Below are positions 41,105-48,870 of a stretch of DNA of 64,000 nt, piece after piece. Under the pieces are notes generated by a model. That model was not told the origin of the DNA. It did no database searches and saw nothing but the letters and a program-made list of their open reading frames with translations. Both the position numbers and the translations under genes were made by a program. Positions within the stretch are counted from its first letter, which is position 1; every line of letters begins with the position of its first letter. The stretch is taken from NCBI RefSeq assembly GCF_900188455.1, contig NZ_FZOL01000002.1, forward strand, positions 237,293-301,292. The letters run 5' to 3'. Origin of the DNA: Pseudomonas japonica. GTDB taxonomy: Bacteria; Pseudomonadota; Gammaproteobacteria; Pseudomonadales; Pseudomonadaceae.

Positions 41105-41866
41105 TCAAGGCCGTTTGCGGATCTTCTTGTACTCTTTGGTCAGAAATCTATCCACCGCGCTGACGGTTTCCGCGGCCAACTGTTGACGCACAGGACTTGG
41201 GCTCTTCCGCGTATCGGGACTGGAGGCGATTGCGGTAACCCGCGATGATCCGGTCCTCGACAACACCCCCTTGCCGGCCCCGACAGGCGCATCCTTCAAT
41301 GGAGCCGGCACCTCGGGAGCAGCGTTATTGCCGCTGCCGGACGAGACGCCAGCACCTTCGGGCCGCGTTCTTGCCCGCAGTGCCGCGCTCGTAAGGGGCA
41401 CCTCGCTCGAATCGAGACGCTCCCCCGTGGAACCCAGGGTATCCAGACTCGATGACGAGCCCTGCAACCCTTGGTAGCTGGGCGGGCGCTGTGCCGGTCG
41501 TTTCCGGGCCCGGCGCAGGAGTGTCCCCACCCGCGCCAGAAGGCGGAAGAAAGGGGCATGCCCGTCCGGATCCGTCAGGTTGACCGGATCGCCCAGGCAA
41601 TACCCGTAGGCGTTCAAGCCTCCTCTCCGAAAGGGACTCTCGCTATCCGGGCTGTTGAAGCGCATCACCATCGGGTTGTAGGCGCGGTAGCCGTGTCCGA
41701 GAAGGTAATGCCCGGTCGGCGATTCGGGCCATTCGCCGTTGAAACCAGGCAAGCCACGGCGAAGCAGGCGATCGCGGTACCCATAGGGCATGTAGGCGAA
41801 GCTCCGACACCCTGCTCGCAACACCGACTGTCGAGGATCGCAGGCCAGCAGCACGGTCTCGTTCAT
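41105..41866 (-). CDS. Stand-alone RHS-core protein B
   Basis: 253 residues from MNETVLLACDPRQSVLRAG. RHS-core end: YMPYGYR, GFNGEWPESPTGHYLLGHGYRAYNPMVMRF, SPDSESPFRRGGLNAYGYCLGDPVN, TDPDGH. The ~150-residue tip is basic, Ser/Pro/Arg-rich and probably disordered (ARKRPAQRPPSYQGLQGSSSS...), ending in a short helix-like stretch (QLAAETVSAVDRFLTKEYKKIRKRP). AAGGGA is the likely ribosome site. Own promoter element 57 bases upstream. Tip unlike the other copies. Confidence 0.85.
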   Translation of the reverse strand: MNETVLLACDPRQSVLRAGCRSFAYMPYGYRDRLLRRGLPGFNGEWPESPTGHYLLGHGYRAYNPMVMRFNSPDSESPFRRGGLNAYGYCLGDPVNLTDPDGHAPFFRLLARVGTLLRRARKRPAQRPPSYQGLQGSSSSLDTLGSTGERLDSSEVPLTSAALRARTRPEGAGVSSGSGNNAAPEVPAPLKDAPVGAGKGVLSRTGSSRVTAIASSPDTRKSPSPVRQQLAAETVSAVDRFLTKEYKKIRKRP

Positions 41867-41923
41867 GCTCGGAGTCCCTTTGGATGCACATTGCCGTCAG
41901 CATACAAACACGCTGGCGAAGAC

Positions 41924-41943
41924 ATAACTGACAGAACTGATAG
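41924..41943. promoter_or_regulatory. RHS-island element B
   Basis: Plus strand ATAACTGACAGAACTGATAG; possible -10 TATGCT on the minus strand at 41899-41904. The flank GTCAGCATACAA is the same as in element A. 57 bases separate it from the RHS B start codon. Confidence 0.72.
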
Positions 41944-41984
41944 GGTCACGCTCGACGAGCCGGCCTGAATCCTGAGCGGACCGC

Positions 41985-42764
41985 TCAGCTGGAACCCATG
42001 CCACGGCGGAACTCCCTGAGCCGAGTTGCCATGTCGACGACGGCCGAAGGATCGTCGTGCTTGTCCCAGGGCATGGTCGGGCCATGTTGGGAATCTATCT
42101 TGCCGAGGGTCTGCTCAGGCAGACCAAAGGGGGTCGGACCGCGCGGTGTCGTTTCGGCGGGACTGATCGACCTCATGCTCCGCTGCCGGTCGAGAAAAAT
42201 CGCCACTTCCATCGCCGAATATTTTCGCTGCGGCTTTACCTTGCGTCTGCGCAGCAAACCTCGGAACACCCCAGGCAACCTCGCACGGGACGAACTGGCG
42301 TCACCTGAGCCACGCGTCGCAGCACCCCGCTGGCTCGGCGCTGGCGACCGCGCCGGAAGCATACGCCTGCCGCCCTCGCCCCCCTCAGAGGCACGCCGGC
42401 GCAGGACACGGCCAAAGAACTTCCTCAGTCCAGCAAGAAAGCCGGACAAGGGAGCATGCCCGTCGGGATCGAGCAGATTGACCGGATCGCCCAGGCAAAA
42501 AGCGTAGGCATTCAACCCACCCCGTCCGAACGGGCTCCAACTGTCCGGGCTGTGGAAACGCATCAGCACCGGGTTGTAGACGCGATAGCCGTTGCCCAGC
42601 AGGTAATGGCCGGTCCGCCACTCCGGCAGTTCGCCGTTGAAGGCAGGCAGTTCGGCGCGAAAGAGGCTGGCGTGATGCCCGTGCGGGGTATAGACGACGG
42701 CGTCGCTTCCCGCCCGCAGTACCGACTGCTGCTGATCGCATGCCAGCAGCAGGGTCCATATCAT
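41985..42764 (-). CDS. Stand-alone RHS-core protein C
   Basis: 259 residues from MIWTLLLACDQQQSVLRAG, start chosen by GGAGAGG eight bases upstream; an in-frame ATG at 42800 is less likely. Core: YTPHGHH, AFNGELPEWRTGHYLLGNGYRVYNPVLMRF, SPDSWSPFGRGGLNAYAFCLGDPVN, LDPDGH. Tip arginine-rich (RKFFGRVLRRRASEGGEGG...), then KYSAMEVAIFLDRQRSMRS and a final DPSAVVDMATRLREFRRG. It lacks the shared element and lies 60 bases behind gene D, so it is probably the third gene of an E-D-C operon. Confidence 0.83.
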   Translation of the reverse strand: MIWTLLLACDQQQSVLRAGSDAVVYTPHGHHASLFRAELPAFNGELPEWRTGHYLLGNGYRVYNPVLMRFHSPDSWSPFGRGGLNAYAFCLGDPVNLLDPDGHAPLSGFLAGLRKFFGRVLRRRASEGGEGGRRMLPARSPAPSQRGAATRGSGDASSSRARLPGVFRGLLRRRKVKPQRKYSAMEVAIFLDRQRSMRSISPAETTPRGPTPFGLPEQTLGKIDSQHGPTMPWDKHDDPSAVVDMATRLREFRRGMGSS

Positions 42765-42824
42765 GTCGGGCACCTCTCCATTGGAAAATCGTTCCGCCAT
42801 CAGTCTGCAAATCCGGGTAGCAGG

Positions 42825-43607
42825 TCAGAGGGGGCTGGACGGATTGGTATCGACCTCGTCTGCGTTCAGCGCTTTGTTTCTTCTCCGAATCATATCTCTG
42901 ACTGCATCAGGCAAATGAGCATGCGTTTTACTCCCACTTCCTCCCAACGGTGTTAACCGCTTCACCAGTTTCACCTGTGACGCGCTAAAGACCGGCACTG
43001 TCCTCGGTGCTCCCTTCGGAGATTGCACATGACTCGACGGATTACTGAGTCCCACAGGCCCTTTTACAGGTCCAGGGGGCAAGCTGGTATTTGGCTCTGA
43101 CGCCATGACTCCTGACACCGCGGGCCCTGCCGGCAGATTTTCGCTATGTGCCGACGAAGTGGAGTCTCGCTTATCCAGGAGCGCTTTCTGCCGAGCCGGC
43201 CTGCCCTTGCTCCCGGTAATACGGCGGGCGGAACGACCGAGAAACTTCCTGAGTTGCGTGAACAGCCGCAGGAGGGGCACATGCCCATCGGGGTCGGTCC
43301 GATTGACCGGATCGCCCAGGCAATACCCATACGCATTCAACCCACCCCGCCCGAACGGGCTCAGGCTGTCCGGGCTGTTGAAGCGCATCAACACCGGGTT
43401 GTAGGCCCGATAGCCATTGCCCAGCAGGTACCACCCAGTCTCCGGCTCGCGCCACTGGCCGTTGAAACCGCTGCCGGGCAGGTCGGGGCATTCGGAGCGA
43501 TGGCCGTAAGGACCATGGGCAATGCTCTGGCGCTGACGATCCACAAGGACTGCCAGGGGCGTTTGCTGGAGGTTGCAGCTCAGCAGAGCAGAGTGGTTAT
43601 CCATCAT
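42825..43607 (-). CDS. Stand-alone RHS-core protein D
   Basis: 260 residues from MMDNHSALLSCNLQQTPLAVL; the second Met is also possible. AGG is eight bases upstream of the first ATG. Core: HGPYGHR, GFNGQWREPETGWYLLGNGYRAYNPVLMRF, SPDSLSPFGRGGLNAYGYCLGDPVN, TDPDGH. Tip: basic linker (KFLGRSARRITGSKGRPARQKA), Pro/Ser region, then FSASQVKLVKRLTPLGG and HAHLPDAVRDMIRRRNKALNADE. The start lies inside the 3' end of gene E (11-base overlap), so it is translated from the E message. Confidence 0.83.
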   Translation of the reverse strand: MMDNHSALLSCNLQQTPLAVLVDRQRQSIAHGPYGHRSECPDLPGSGFNGQWREPETGWYLLGNGYRAYNPVLMRFNSPDSLSPFGRGGLNAYGYCLGDPVNRTDPDGHVPLLRLFTQLRKFLGRSARRITGSKGRPARQKALLDKRDSTSSAHSENLPAGPAVSGVMASEPNTSLPPGPVKGPVGLSNPSSHVQSPKGAPRTVPVFSASQVKLVKRLTPLGGSGSKTHAHLPDAVRDMIRRRNKALNADEVDTNPSSPL

Positions 43608-44484
43608 GGGTAGCACCTGAATCGAATGGCGAGAGCGGCGGTGGGGCGGTCAATTCCCGGTGCCTTTTAAATGCTTGTTTGCCATGCCACGTCGCTAATG
43701 GGTTTGACAGCGTTCTGCGCGGCGTGCCGTCACTGCGAGGTGAAAGAGACATGTCACGGAGTGCCAAGACGGTGCGCGAGAATGGAGACGGATTGGAAGA
43801 CCGCGGCAACACTGGCAACGGACCCAGCATCGTGACATCGGCCTGTGATGCAGGCCTGGTCGGCACGGGTCGGTGGCCGGGCGTTTCGCTTGGCGTAGCC
43901 TGGACACCCGCTGCAGTGTGCAGAGACTGCAGAGTGGAAGCGCCCAGTGCCCCGTCATCATTCGTACTCATCGCCTGCGCGCTTCCAGTCGACAAGGCAG
44001 TCATGCTCGTCGAGGGCGAGCTTCCAGACGCCAAGCTGGTTGTGCTCGTCAAGGGCGAGTTCCCCTCGCTCGGCAAGCGCTTGTGCTTGATGCCACGCCG
44101 CAGCGAGGAGCGATTCAACACTCGGCTGATCTGCCTCAGGAAAGCGAACACCGGCGCATGCCCATCGGGATCGAGCCGATTGACCGGATCCCCCAGGCAA
44201 TACCCATACGCATTCAACCCACCCCGCCCGAACGGGCTCAGGCTGTCCGCACTGTTGAAGCGCATCAGCACCGGGTTGTAGGCCCGATACCCATTGCCCA
44301 GCAGGTACCACCCAGTCTCCGGCTCGCGCCACTGGCCATTGAAACCGCTGCCGGGCAGGCCGTGGGGTTCGCGACGATGGCCGTAGGGGCCATGAACAAT
44401 GTCCTGCAGATGCCCGCCCGCCACAGCCCGCAATGGGCTCTGATGAAGGGTACAGGCCAGCAGGGCGAGGCGGTCGTTCGACAT
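43597..44484 (-). CDS. Stand-alone RHS-core protein E
   Basis: 295 residues from MSNDRLALLACTLHQSPLRAV. Core: HGPYGHR, GFNGQWREPETGWYLLGNGYRAYNPVLMRF, SADSLSPFGRGGLNAYGYCLGDPVN, LDPDGH. The long tip is rich in Ser, Thr and Pro (SPLTSTTSLASGSSPSTSMTALSTGS) with a C-terminal basic part (GKQAFKRHRELTAPPPLSPF). The core DNA is almost identical to that of gene D. First gene of the likely E-D-C operon, with promoter element 62 bases upstream. Confidence 0.84.
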   Translation of the reverse strand: MSNDRLALLACTLHQSPLRAVAGGHLQDIVHGPYGHRREPHGLPGSGFNGQWREPETGWYLLGNGYRAYNPVLMRFNSADSLSPFGRGGLNAYGYCLGDPVNRLDPDGHAPVFAFLRQISRVLNRSSLRRGIKHKRLPSEGNSPLTSTTSLASGSSPSTSMTALSTGSAQAMSTNDDGALGASTLQSLHTAAGVQATPSETPGHRPVPTRPASQADVTMLGPLPVLPRSSNPSPFSRTVLALRDMSLSPRSDGTPRRTLSNPLATWHGKQAFKRHRELTAPPPLSPFDSGATHDG

Positions 44485-44546
44485 GGACGGGAACCCGGAT
44501 CAACTGAAACGCGATTGCCACAGGTTACCCCTCCTGCCCGTGGCGC

Positions 44547-44566
44547 CTAGCTGGCAGAACTGTCAG
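44547..44566. promoter_or_regulatory. RHS-island element E
   Basis: Plus strand CTAGCTGGCAGAACTGTCAG. On the minus strand CAGCTA is followed after 20 bases by TAACCT (44522-44527), 37 bases from the start codon of gene E. The block continues TGTGG as in element F. Confidence 0.72.
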
Positions 44567-44723
44567 GTGCCGCCCTTGACGATGGCGCGAGCGGGCCTGA
44601 TGCCCCCGGGAGAGGCCGGACGGAGGCACGGCAAAGCAGGATCGGGACACTGATCGGCACGACCGGCAAACGCTGCGACGATGGCGAACAGATCGACCCG
44701 CTCCGACAGTCTTGAGCAAGGCA

Positions 44724-45662
44724 CTACCAGTCGGGAAAAGCGTCCTTGATGCCCCTGACGAAATCCCTGTCTGTTGGGTCCGCGTTGGCCGCCAGCCACT
44801 CCAGATCCTTCTTTTTTATTGGTACTCGTAGTTCAGCCTCTTTTCTGTAGTAAGGGGTCGACGGTAGTCTCTCGCGCAGCATTTTCCTGGCTTCCCCCTT
44901 GTTGCCATAGCGGCTGTAAAGCGCCTTGAAATCCGTGACGTTCCTGGCGTCGATGGCAGCCGCGATTTTCGGGAAATCAGCACCCTGCCTCTCTTTGGTC
45001 CAAGCAGCACGTCCTTGGACCATCGTGGAGGTCCGATGAGGTGCAGAGGAGGTCGAGGGCACCTGCTGCTGCGAGACCCTCGGGGCGAAACTGATCACGG
45101 TTTCACGCCGCACGTCCAAAGGCGGTGACTGCGGACGTCTGGGGGAGAGTCCCTTGAGTTTGTCCTTCAGTCCGGCCCCAACGCCGGCGATGGCACCTAC
45201 CGCAGCCACGCCAAGGATGATGGAAATCCATGACCACGGCGAAGCCTCCGCCGAACCGCCCTCTGCCGCCCCCACCGGCGCTCTTGCCGCCATCCCCCCC
45301 AGTGCCTCCAGCCCCAACGCTCCGAACCAGGCCATGTGTGCCGTGGGATCGCGATGATTGATCGGGTCGCCGAGGCAATACACGTAGGGGTTGAGGCCGC
45401 CACCGCCGAACGGACTCCAGCTGTCCGGCTGGTGGAAGCGCATCAGTACCGGGTTGTAGGCACGGTAGCCATTGCCCAGCAGGTACCACCCAGTCTCCGG
45501 CTCGCGCCACTGGCCGTTGAAGCCGCTGCCAGCAAGGCCGGGGTGTTCAGGACGATGGCCATAGGGGCCATGGGCAAGCGCCTGGCACTGCCCATCCGCA
45601 ACCGCCTGCAAAGGGGTCTGATGCGGATCGCAGGCCAGCAGGACGGGGCGGTCGTTCGACAT
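44724..45662 (-). CDS. Stand-alone RHS-core protein F (membrane segment, tip shared with G)
   Basis: 312 residues from MSNDRPVLLACDPHQTPLQAV. Core: HGPYGHR, GFNGQWREPETGWYLLGNGYRAYNPVLMRF, QPDSWSPFGGGGLNPYVYCLGDPIN and RDPTAH (105-109), with Ala replacing the usual Gly of DPxG. Then MAWFGALGLEALGG, a membrane-like segment at ~143-165 (WSWISIILGVAAVGAIAGVGAG) and a helical, charged tip (FPKIAAAIDARNVTDFKALYSRYG, KMLRERLPSTPYYRKE, VPIKKKDLEWL) that resembles the tip of protein G. A 13-bp perfect inverted repeat covers the leader. Confidence 0.85.
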   Translation of the reverse strand: MSNDRPVLLACDPHQTPLQAVADGQCQALAHGPYGHRPEHPGLAGSGFNGQWREPETGWYLLGNGYRAYNPVLMRFHQPDSWSPFGGGGLNPYVYCLGDPINHRDPTAHMAWFGALGLEALGGMAARAPVGAAEGGSAEASPWSWISIILGVAAVGAIAGVGAGLKDKLKGLSPRRPQSPPLDVRRETVISFAPRVSQQQVPSTSSAPHRTSTMVQGRAAWTKERQGADFPKIAAAIDARNVTDFKALYSRYGNKGEARKMLRERLPSTPYYRKEAELRVPIKKKDLEWLAANADPTDRDFVRGIKDAFPDW

Positions 45663-45668
45663 GGACGC

Positions 45669-45705
45669 AACCTGTGGTCAACCGGGAATCGATTGACCAC
45701 AGGTT
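45669..45705 (-). promoter_or_regulatory. 13-bp perfect inverted repeat in the RHS F leader
   Basis: AACCTGTGGTCAA (45669-45681) and TTGACCACAGGTT (45693-45705) are perfect complements with an 11-base loop, ending six bases before the start codon. It overlaps the possible -10 (TAACCT) and includes the only AGG that could serve as ribosome site. It may be an operator or a translation-blocking hairpin. Confidence 0.65.
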
Positions 45706-45725
45706 ACCCTTCCATACCGAGCCGC

Positions 45726-45745
45726 CTAGCTGGCAGAACTGTCAG
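45726..45745. promoter_or_regulatory. RHS-island element F
   Basis: Plus strand CTAGCTGGCAGAACTGTCAG, identical to element E over 20 bases; possible -10 TAACCT on the minus strand at 45701-45706; 63 bases from the start codon of gene F. It lies directly beside the 3' end of the amino-acid binding-protein gene. Confidence 0.72.
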
Positions 45746-45753
45746 GTAAGGGT

Positions 45754-46635
45754 TCAGCCCTGCCACTTGCCGCCTTCGACGATCACGCTCTCCGGCTTGG
45801 TGTCGTCGCTCAGTTCCTTGCGCACGTACTGGTCGTACAGCTTGAGCAGGTACTTCTGCTCGCCCAGGCGCGAAAGCTCGGCGTTGACCCAGTCGCGCAG
45901 CTCGATATTGCCCTTCTTCACCGCCGGTGCGATCGGTGCTTCCTCGCCCAGCAGCTGCGGCAGTACGCGGTAGCCCGGGTTCTGCTTGGACCAACTGAAC
46001 AGGATCAGGTTGTCCTGCGCGTAGGCATCACCACGGCCGTTGGCCAGGGCCTGCAGCGACTCGCTGTTCTTCTCGAACTTGAGCAGTTTCCAGTCCGGGT
46101 GGTTCTTGGTCAGCCAGATATCCGCGGTGGTGCCGGTGGTGACGATGGTGGTCTTGTCCGCCAGGTCGTCGAGCTTCTGCACGCTGCTGCCGTCCGCCAC
46201 CAGGGCCTGCACGGCGACGCGCAGGTTGGGGTTGGTGAACTCCACCGCTTCCTTGCGCTCGGGGGTGACGGTCATGTTGGCCAGGATCAGGTCGACCTTG
46301 TCGCTCTGCAGGAACGGAATGCGGCTGGCCGGTTCGACGGCGACGAACTCGACCTTGTTCTCGTCGCCCAGCAGCGACTTGGCGAAGGCACGACCGATAT
46401 CGGTATCGAAGCCGACGTAGCGGCCCGTCTCGTCGACGAAGCCGAACGGCGGCTTGTCGGTGAACACGCCGACGATCAGCTTGTCGCGGGCCTTGATGGT
46501 TTCCAGGTAGCTGGAGGTGGCCGGCGCGGGTGTCGCGGCGGCGGCCTTGGGCGGTTCTTCGGCCTTGTTGCAGCCGGCGAGCAAGGCCAGGCCGAGCAGG
46601 GACAACAACAGTTTCGAGGTCTTGGCAGTTTTCAT
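45754..46635 (-). CDS. Polar amino-acid ABC transporter substrate-binding lipoprotein
   Basis: 293 residues with lipobox LALLAGC (MKTAKTSKLLLSLLGLALLAGC). SBP_bac_3 fold: LIVGVFTDKPPFGFVDETGRYVGFDTDIGRAFAKSLLG, VDLILANMTVTPERKEAVEFTNP and TTGTTADIWL. It overlaps the ATPase gene by ATGA. Last gene of a four-gene transporter operon whose leader is AT-rich like other sulfur-starvation promoters, so a cystine-type ligand is plausible but unproven. Confidence 0.93.
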   Translation of the reverse strand: MKTAKTSKLLLSLLGLALLAGCNKAEEPPKAAAATPAPATSSYLETIKARDKLIVGVFTDKPPFGFVDETGRYVGFDTDIGRAFAKSLLGDENKVEFVAVEPASRIPFLQSDKVDLILANMTVTPERKEAVEFTNPNLRVAVQALVADGSSVQKLDDLADKTTIVTTGTTADIWLTKNHPDWKLLKFEKNSESLQALANGRGDAYAQDNLILFSWSKQNPGYRVLPQLLGEEAPIAPAVKKGNIELRDWVNAELSRLGEQKYLLKLYDQYVRKELSDDTKPESVIVEGGKWQG

Positions 46636-47405
46636 ATCAGTTCCTTTTGAGGTCGCTCCGGCAGGTTTTCGACGTAGGAGAATTTCTCCAGGAACTGCTG
46701 CGCGCGTGCGGTCCGCGGGTTCGTGAAGAAGCGCTCGGGGGGGCTCTGTTCAAGGATCCTGCCGGACTCCATGAACACGATGCGATCGGCCACCGCGCGG
46801 GCGAAGGCCATTTCGTGGGTAACGATGAGCAGGGTCATGCCGTCGCGGGCCAGGCCCTGGATCACCTGCAGGACTTCCTTGACCATTTCCGGGTCGAGGG
46901 CCGCGGTGACCTCGTCGAACAGCATCATCCGCGGGTTCATGCACAGCGAACGGACGATGGCGATGCGTTGCTGCTGGCCACCGGAGAGCTGGCGCGGGTA
47001 GGCGTCGCGCTTGTCCAGCAGGCCGACCCGGGCCAGCAGCGCCTCGGCCTGGGCCTGGGCCTCGTGGCGTTCGCGCTTCTGCACCTTGAGCGGGCCGAGC
47101 AGCAGGTTGTCGAGCACGCTCATGTGGCCGAACAGGTGATAGCTCTGGAACACCATGCCGACCTGCTGGCGGATCTCGCGCCAGTCGGTCTTCGGGTCGA
47201 GCAGTTCGCGGCCCTCCAGGCGCAGGCTGCCGCTGTGGGCGGCCTCCAGGCCGTTGAGGCAGCGCAGCAGGGTGCTCTTGCCGCAGCCGCTGGGGCCGAG
47301 GATCACCACTACCTCGCCGGCCTGCACGCTCAGGTCGAGGTCGGCGAGCACCTGCTGCTCGCCGAAGAACTTGTTGAAACCCTTGAATTCGATCAGTGCG
47401 CTCAT
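46632..47405 (-). CDS. Polar amino-acid ABC transporter ATP-binding protein
   Basis: 257 residues from MSALIEFKGFNKFFG, start chosen by its ATGA overlap with the permease stop. Walker A GPSGCGKST, Q-loop VFQSYHLFGHMSVLDN, signature LSGGQQQRIAIVRSL, Walker B MMLFDEVTAALDPEM, H-loop VTHEMAFAR. GlnQ/HisP-type, membrane-associated, driving uptake with the two adjacent permeases. Confidence 0.94.
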   Translation of the reverse strand: MSALIEFKGFNKFFGEQQVLADLDLSVQAGEVVVILGPSGCGKSTLLRCLNGLEAAHSGSLRLEGRELLDPKTDWREIRQQVGMVFQSYHLFGHMSVLDNLLLGPLKVQKRERHEAQAQAEALLARVGLLDKRDAYPRQLSGGQQQRIAIVRSLCMNPRMMLFDEVTAALDPEMVKEVLQVIQGLARDGMTLLIVTHEMAFARAVADRIVFMESGRILEQSPPERFFTNPRTARAQQFLEKFSYVENLPERPQKELI

Positions 47406-48061
47406 GCGTGCGTCCAACGCCGCTCCAGGGCCTTCGAGGCCGCCGAGAGCGGGTAGCAGATGAAGAAGAAAAACAGGAACAGCGCGCCGTAGATCAGCAC
47501 CGACTCGTAGGTGCGCTCGATGATCTGCTGGCCGACCTTGATCACGTCGACCACGCCGATCAGCACCGCCAGGGAGCTGGTCTTGATGATCCGCGTGTAG
47601 ACGTTGATGGTCGGCGGGGTCATGCGCTTCAGCGCCTGCGGCAGCAGCACGTAGCCGTACAGCTGCCAGGCGGACAGGCCGATGGACAGGCCGGCTTCAC
47701 GCTGGCCGCGCGGCAGCGACTGCAACGCCCCGCGCACCACCTCGCCGACCTCGCTGGCGCCCCACAGGGCCAAAACCAGCACGGCGCACCAGAAGCTCGG
47801 CAGGCTGATCTTGAAAAAGATCGGCAGGCCGAAGAACAGCAGGTACAGCCAGACCAGCACCGGGATGGCGCGGAACAGCTCCAGGTAGATGCGCAGCAGC
47901 GCATTCACACCGCCCTTGCCGAGGGTCGCCAGCACGCCGTAGAGCACGCCGCCGAGGGTCGCGAACAGAATGCCCAGGCCGGAGATCGCCAGGGTTTGCG
48001 CGGCGCCCTTGCCCAGTTGCGGCAACGACACCACGAGCAGCTCAAGACCCGAACTGGCCAT
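47402..48061 (-). CDS. Polar amino-acid ABC transporter permease 2
   Basis: 219 residues of the HisM/GlnP type: SLPQLGKGAAQTLAISGLGILFATLGGVLYG, RIYLELFRAIPVLVWLYLLFFGLP, then REAGLSIGLSAWQLYGYVLLPQALKRMTPPTINVY (EAA loop) and a last hydrophobic helix SVLIYGALFLFFFFICYPLS. It pairs with the upstream permease to form a heterodimer and overlaps it by 20 bases. Confidence 0.93.
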   Translation of the reverse strand: MASSGLELLVVSLPQLGKGAAQTLAISGLGILFATLGGVLYGVLATLGKGGVNALLRIYLELFRAIPVLVWLYLLFFGLPIFFKISLPSFWCAVLVLALWGASEVGEVVRGALQSLPRGQREAGLSIGLSAWQLYGYVLLPQALKRMTPPTINVYTRIIKTSSLAVLIGVVDVIKVGQQIIERTYESVLIYGALFLFFFFICYPLSAASKALERRWTHA

Positions 48062-48707
48062 GTTGCAGCCTCCTTTCCAGACGGCTCAGCAGCAGCGACA
48101 GGGGCAGGAACAGCAGGACGCAGATCAGCGTCATCACCGCGAGCATTTCGTAGGTCTTGTAGTAGAGGGCGATGTAGCTCTTGGTGGTGTAGAGGACTTC
48201 CGGCACCGCCACGGCGGAGACCACCGTGGTTTCCTTGAGCAGGAAGATGAAGTTGGCGAACAGCGCCGGCAGGCTGAGCAGGCCGGCCTGGGGCAGGATC
48301 ACATGGCGCAGCAGCTGGCCTTCGGAAAGACCGATGGAGCGCCCGGACTCCAGTTGCGCGGCGGGCACCGCCTCGACACCGGCACGCAGCACCTCGGTGA
48401 GGTAGGCGCCGCCGAGGAAGGTCATGGTGATGATCGCCGCCGCGAAGCCGGAGACTTTCACGCCCAGGGCCGGCAAGGCGAAGTAGACGAAGAACAGCTG
48501 GATCAGCAGCGGCGTGTTGCGCGCCAGCTCGACGTACAGGGCGACCAGGCGATGCAGGACGGGGGTGCGGTAAAGCAGGATCGGCGCGTTGATCAGTGCA
48601 ACCAGCAGCGAGGTGGCGATGGTGATCAGACCGACCTGCAGGGTCACGCCGACGGCCTTGAGGAAGGCGGGGAGCGTGCCGAGGATGAAGGTGAAGTCGA
48701 AGCTCAT
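48042..48707 (-). CDS. Polar amino-acid ABC transporter permease 1
   Basis: 221 residues: FILGTLPAFLKAVGVTLQVGLITIATSLLVAL, LYVELARNTPLLIQLFFVYFALP (family motif ARNTPLLIQL), ESGRSIGLSEGQLLRHVILPQAGLLSLPAL. First gene of the operon. The upstream 48790-48850 is AT-rich and holds a 16-bp palindrome TGCATATTGATATGCA. Confidence 0.93.
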   Translation of the reverse strand: MSFDFTFILGTLPAFLKAVGVTLQVGLITIATSLLVALINAPILLYRTPVLHRLVALYVELARNTPLLIQLFFVYFALPALGVKVSGFAAAIITMTFLGGAYLTEVLRAGVEAVPAAQLESGRSIGLSEGQLLRHVILPQAGLLSLPALFANFIFLLKETTVVSAVAVPEVLYTTKSYIALYYKTYEMLAVMTLICVLLFLPLSLLLSRLERRLQHGQFGS

Positions 48708-48830
48708 GGGATGGAGTCTTTTCCGAACCGACCCGGGGGTAGACGGGTGGTGTCCACAGGTTTCGAGGCGGGTAAGCCTTACTGGGGAAAGACTCTAAAG
48801 GTATAAAAATAATTATTTAAATACCGTTAT

Positions 48831-48846
48831 TGCATATTGATATGCA
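48831..48846. promoter_or_regulatory. Palindrome in the amino-acid transporter leader
   Basis: TGCATAT-TG-ATATGCA, 7-bp perfect arms, at the edge of an AT-rich tract (48800-48850) upstream of the first permease gene. It may be an operator or part of a CysB-type control region. It lies between the transporter and the 3' end of RHS G. Confidence 0.4.
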
Positions 48847-48870
48847 CGTCGGATCCTAACGATGCCCTCC

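Noticed and set aside
39468-45749. Conserved antisense ORFs over each RHS core (reading like IDRIAQA...VEAHQHRVV)
   Set aside because: Their similarity to each other is explained by conservation of the RHS core on the other strand; they begin and end at varying places and lack ribosome sites.
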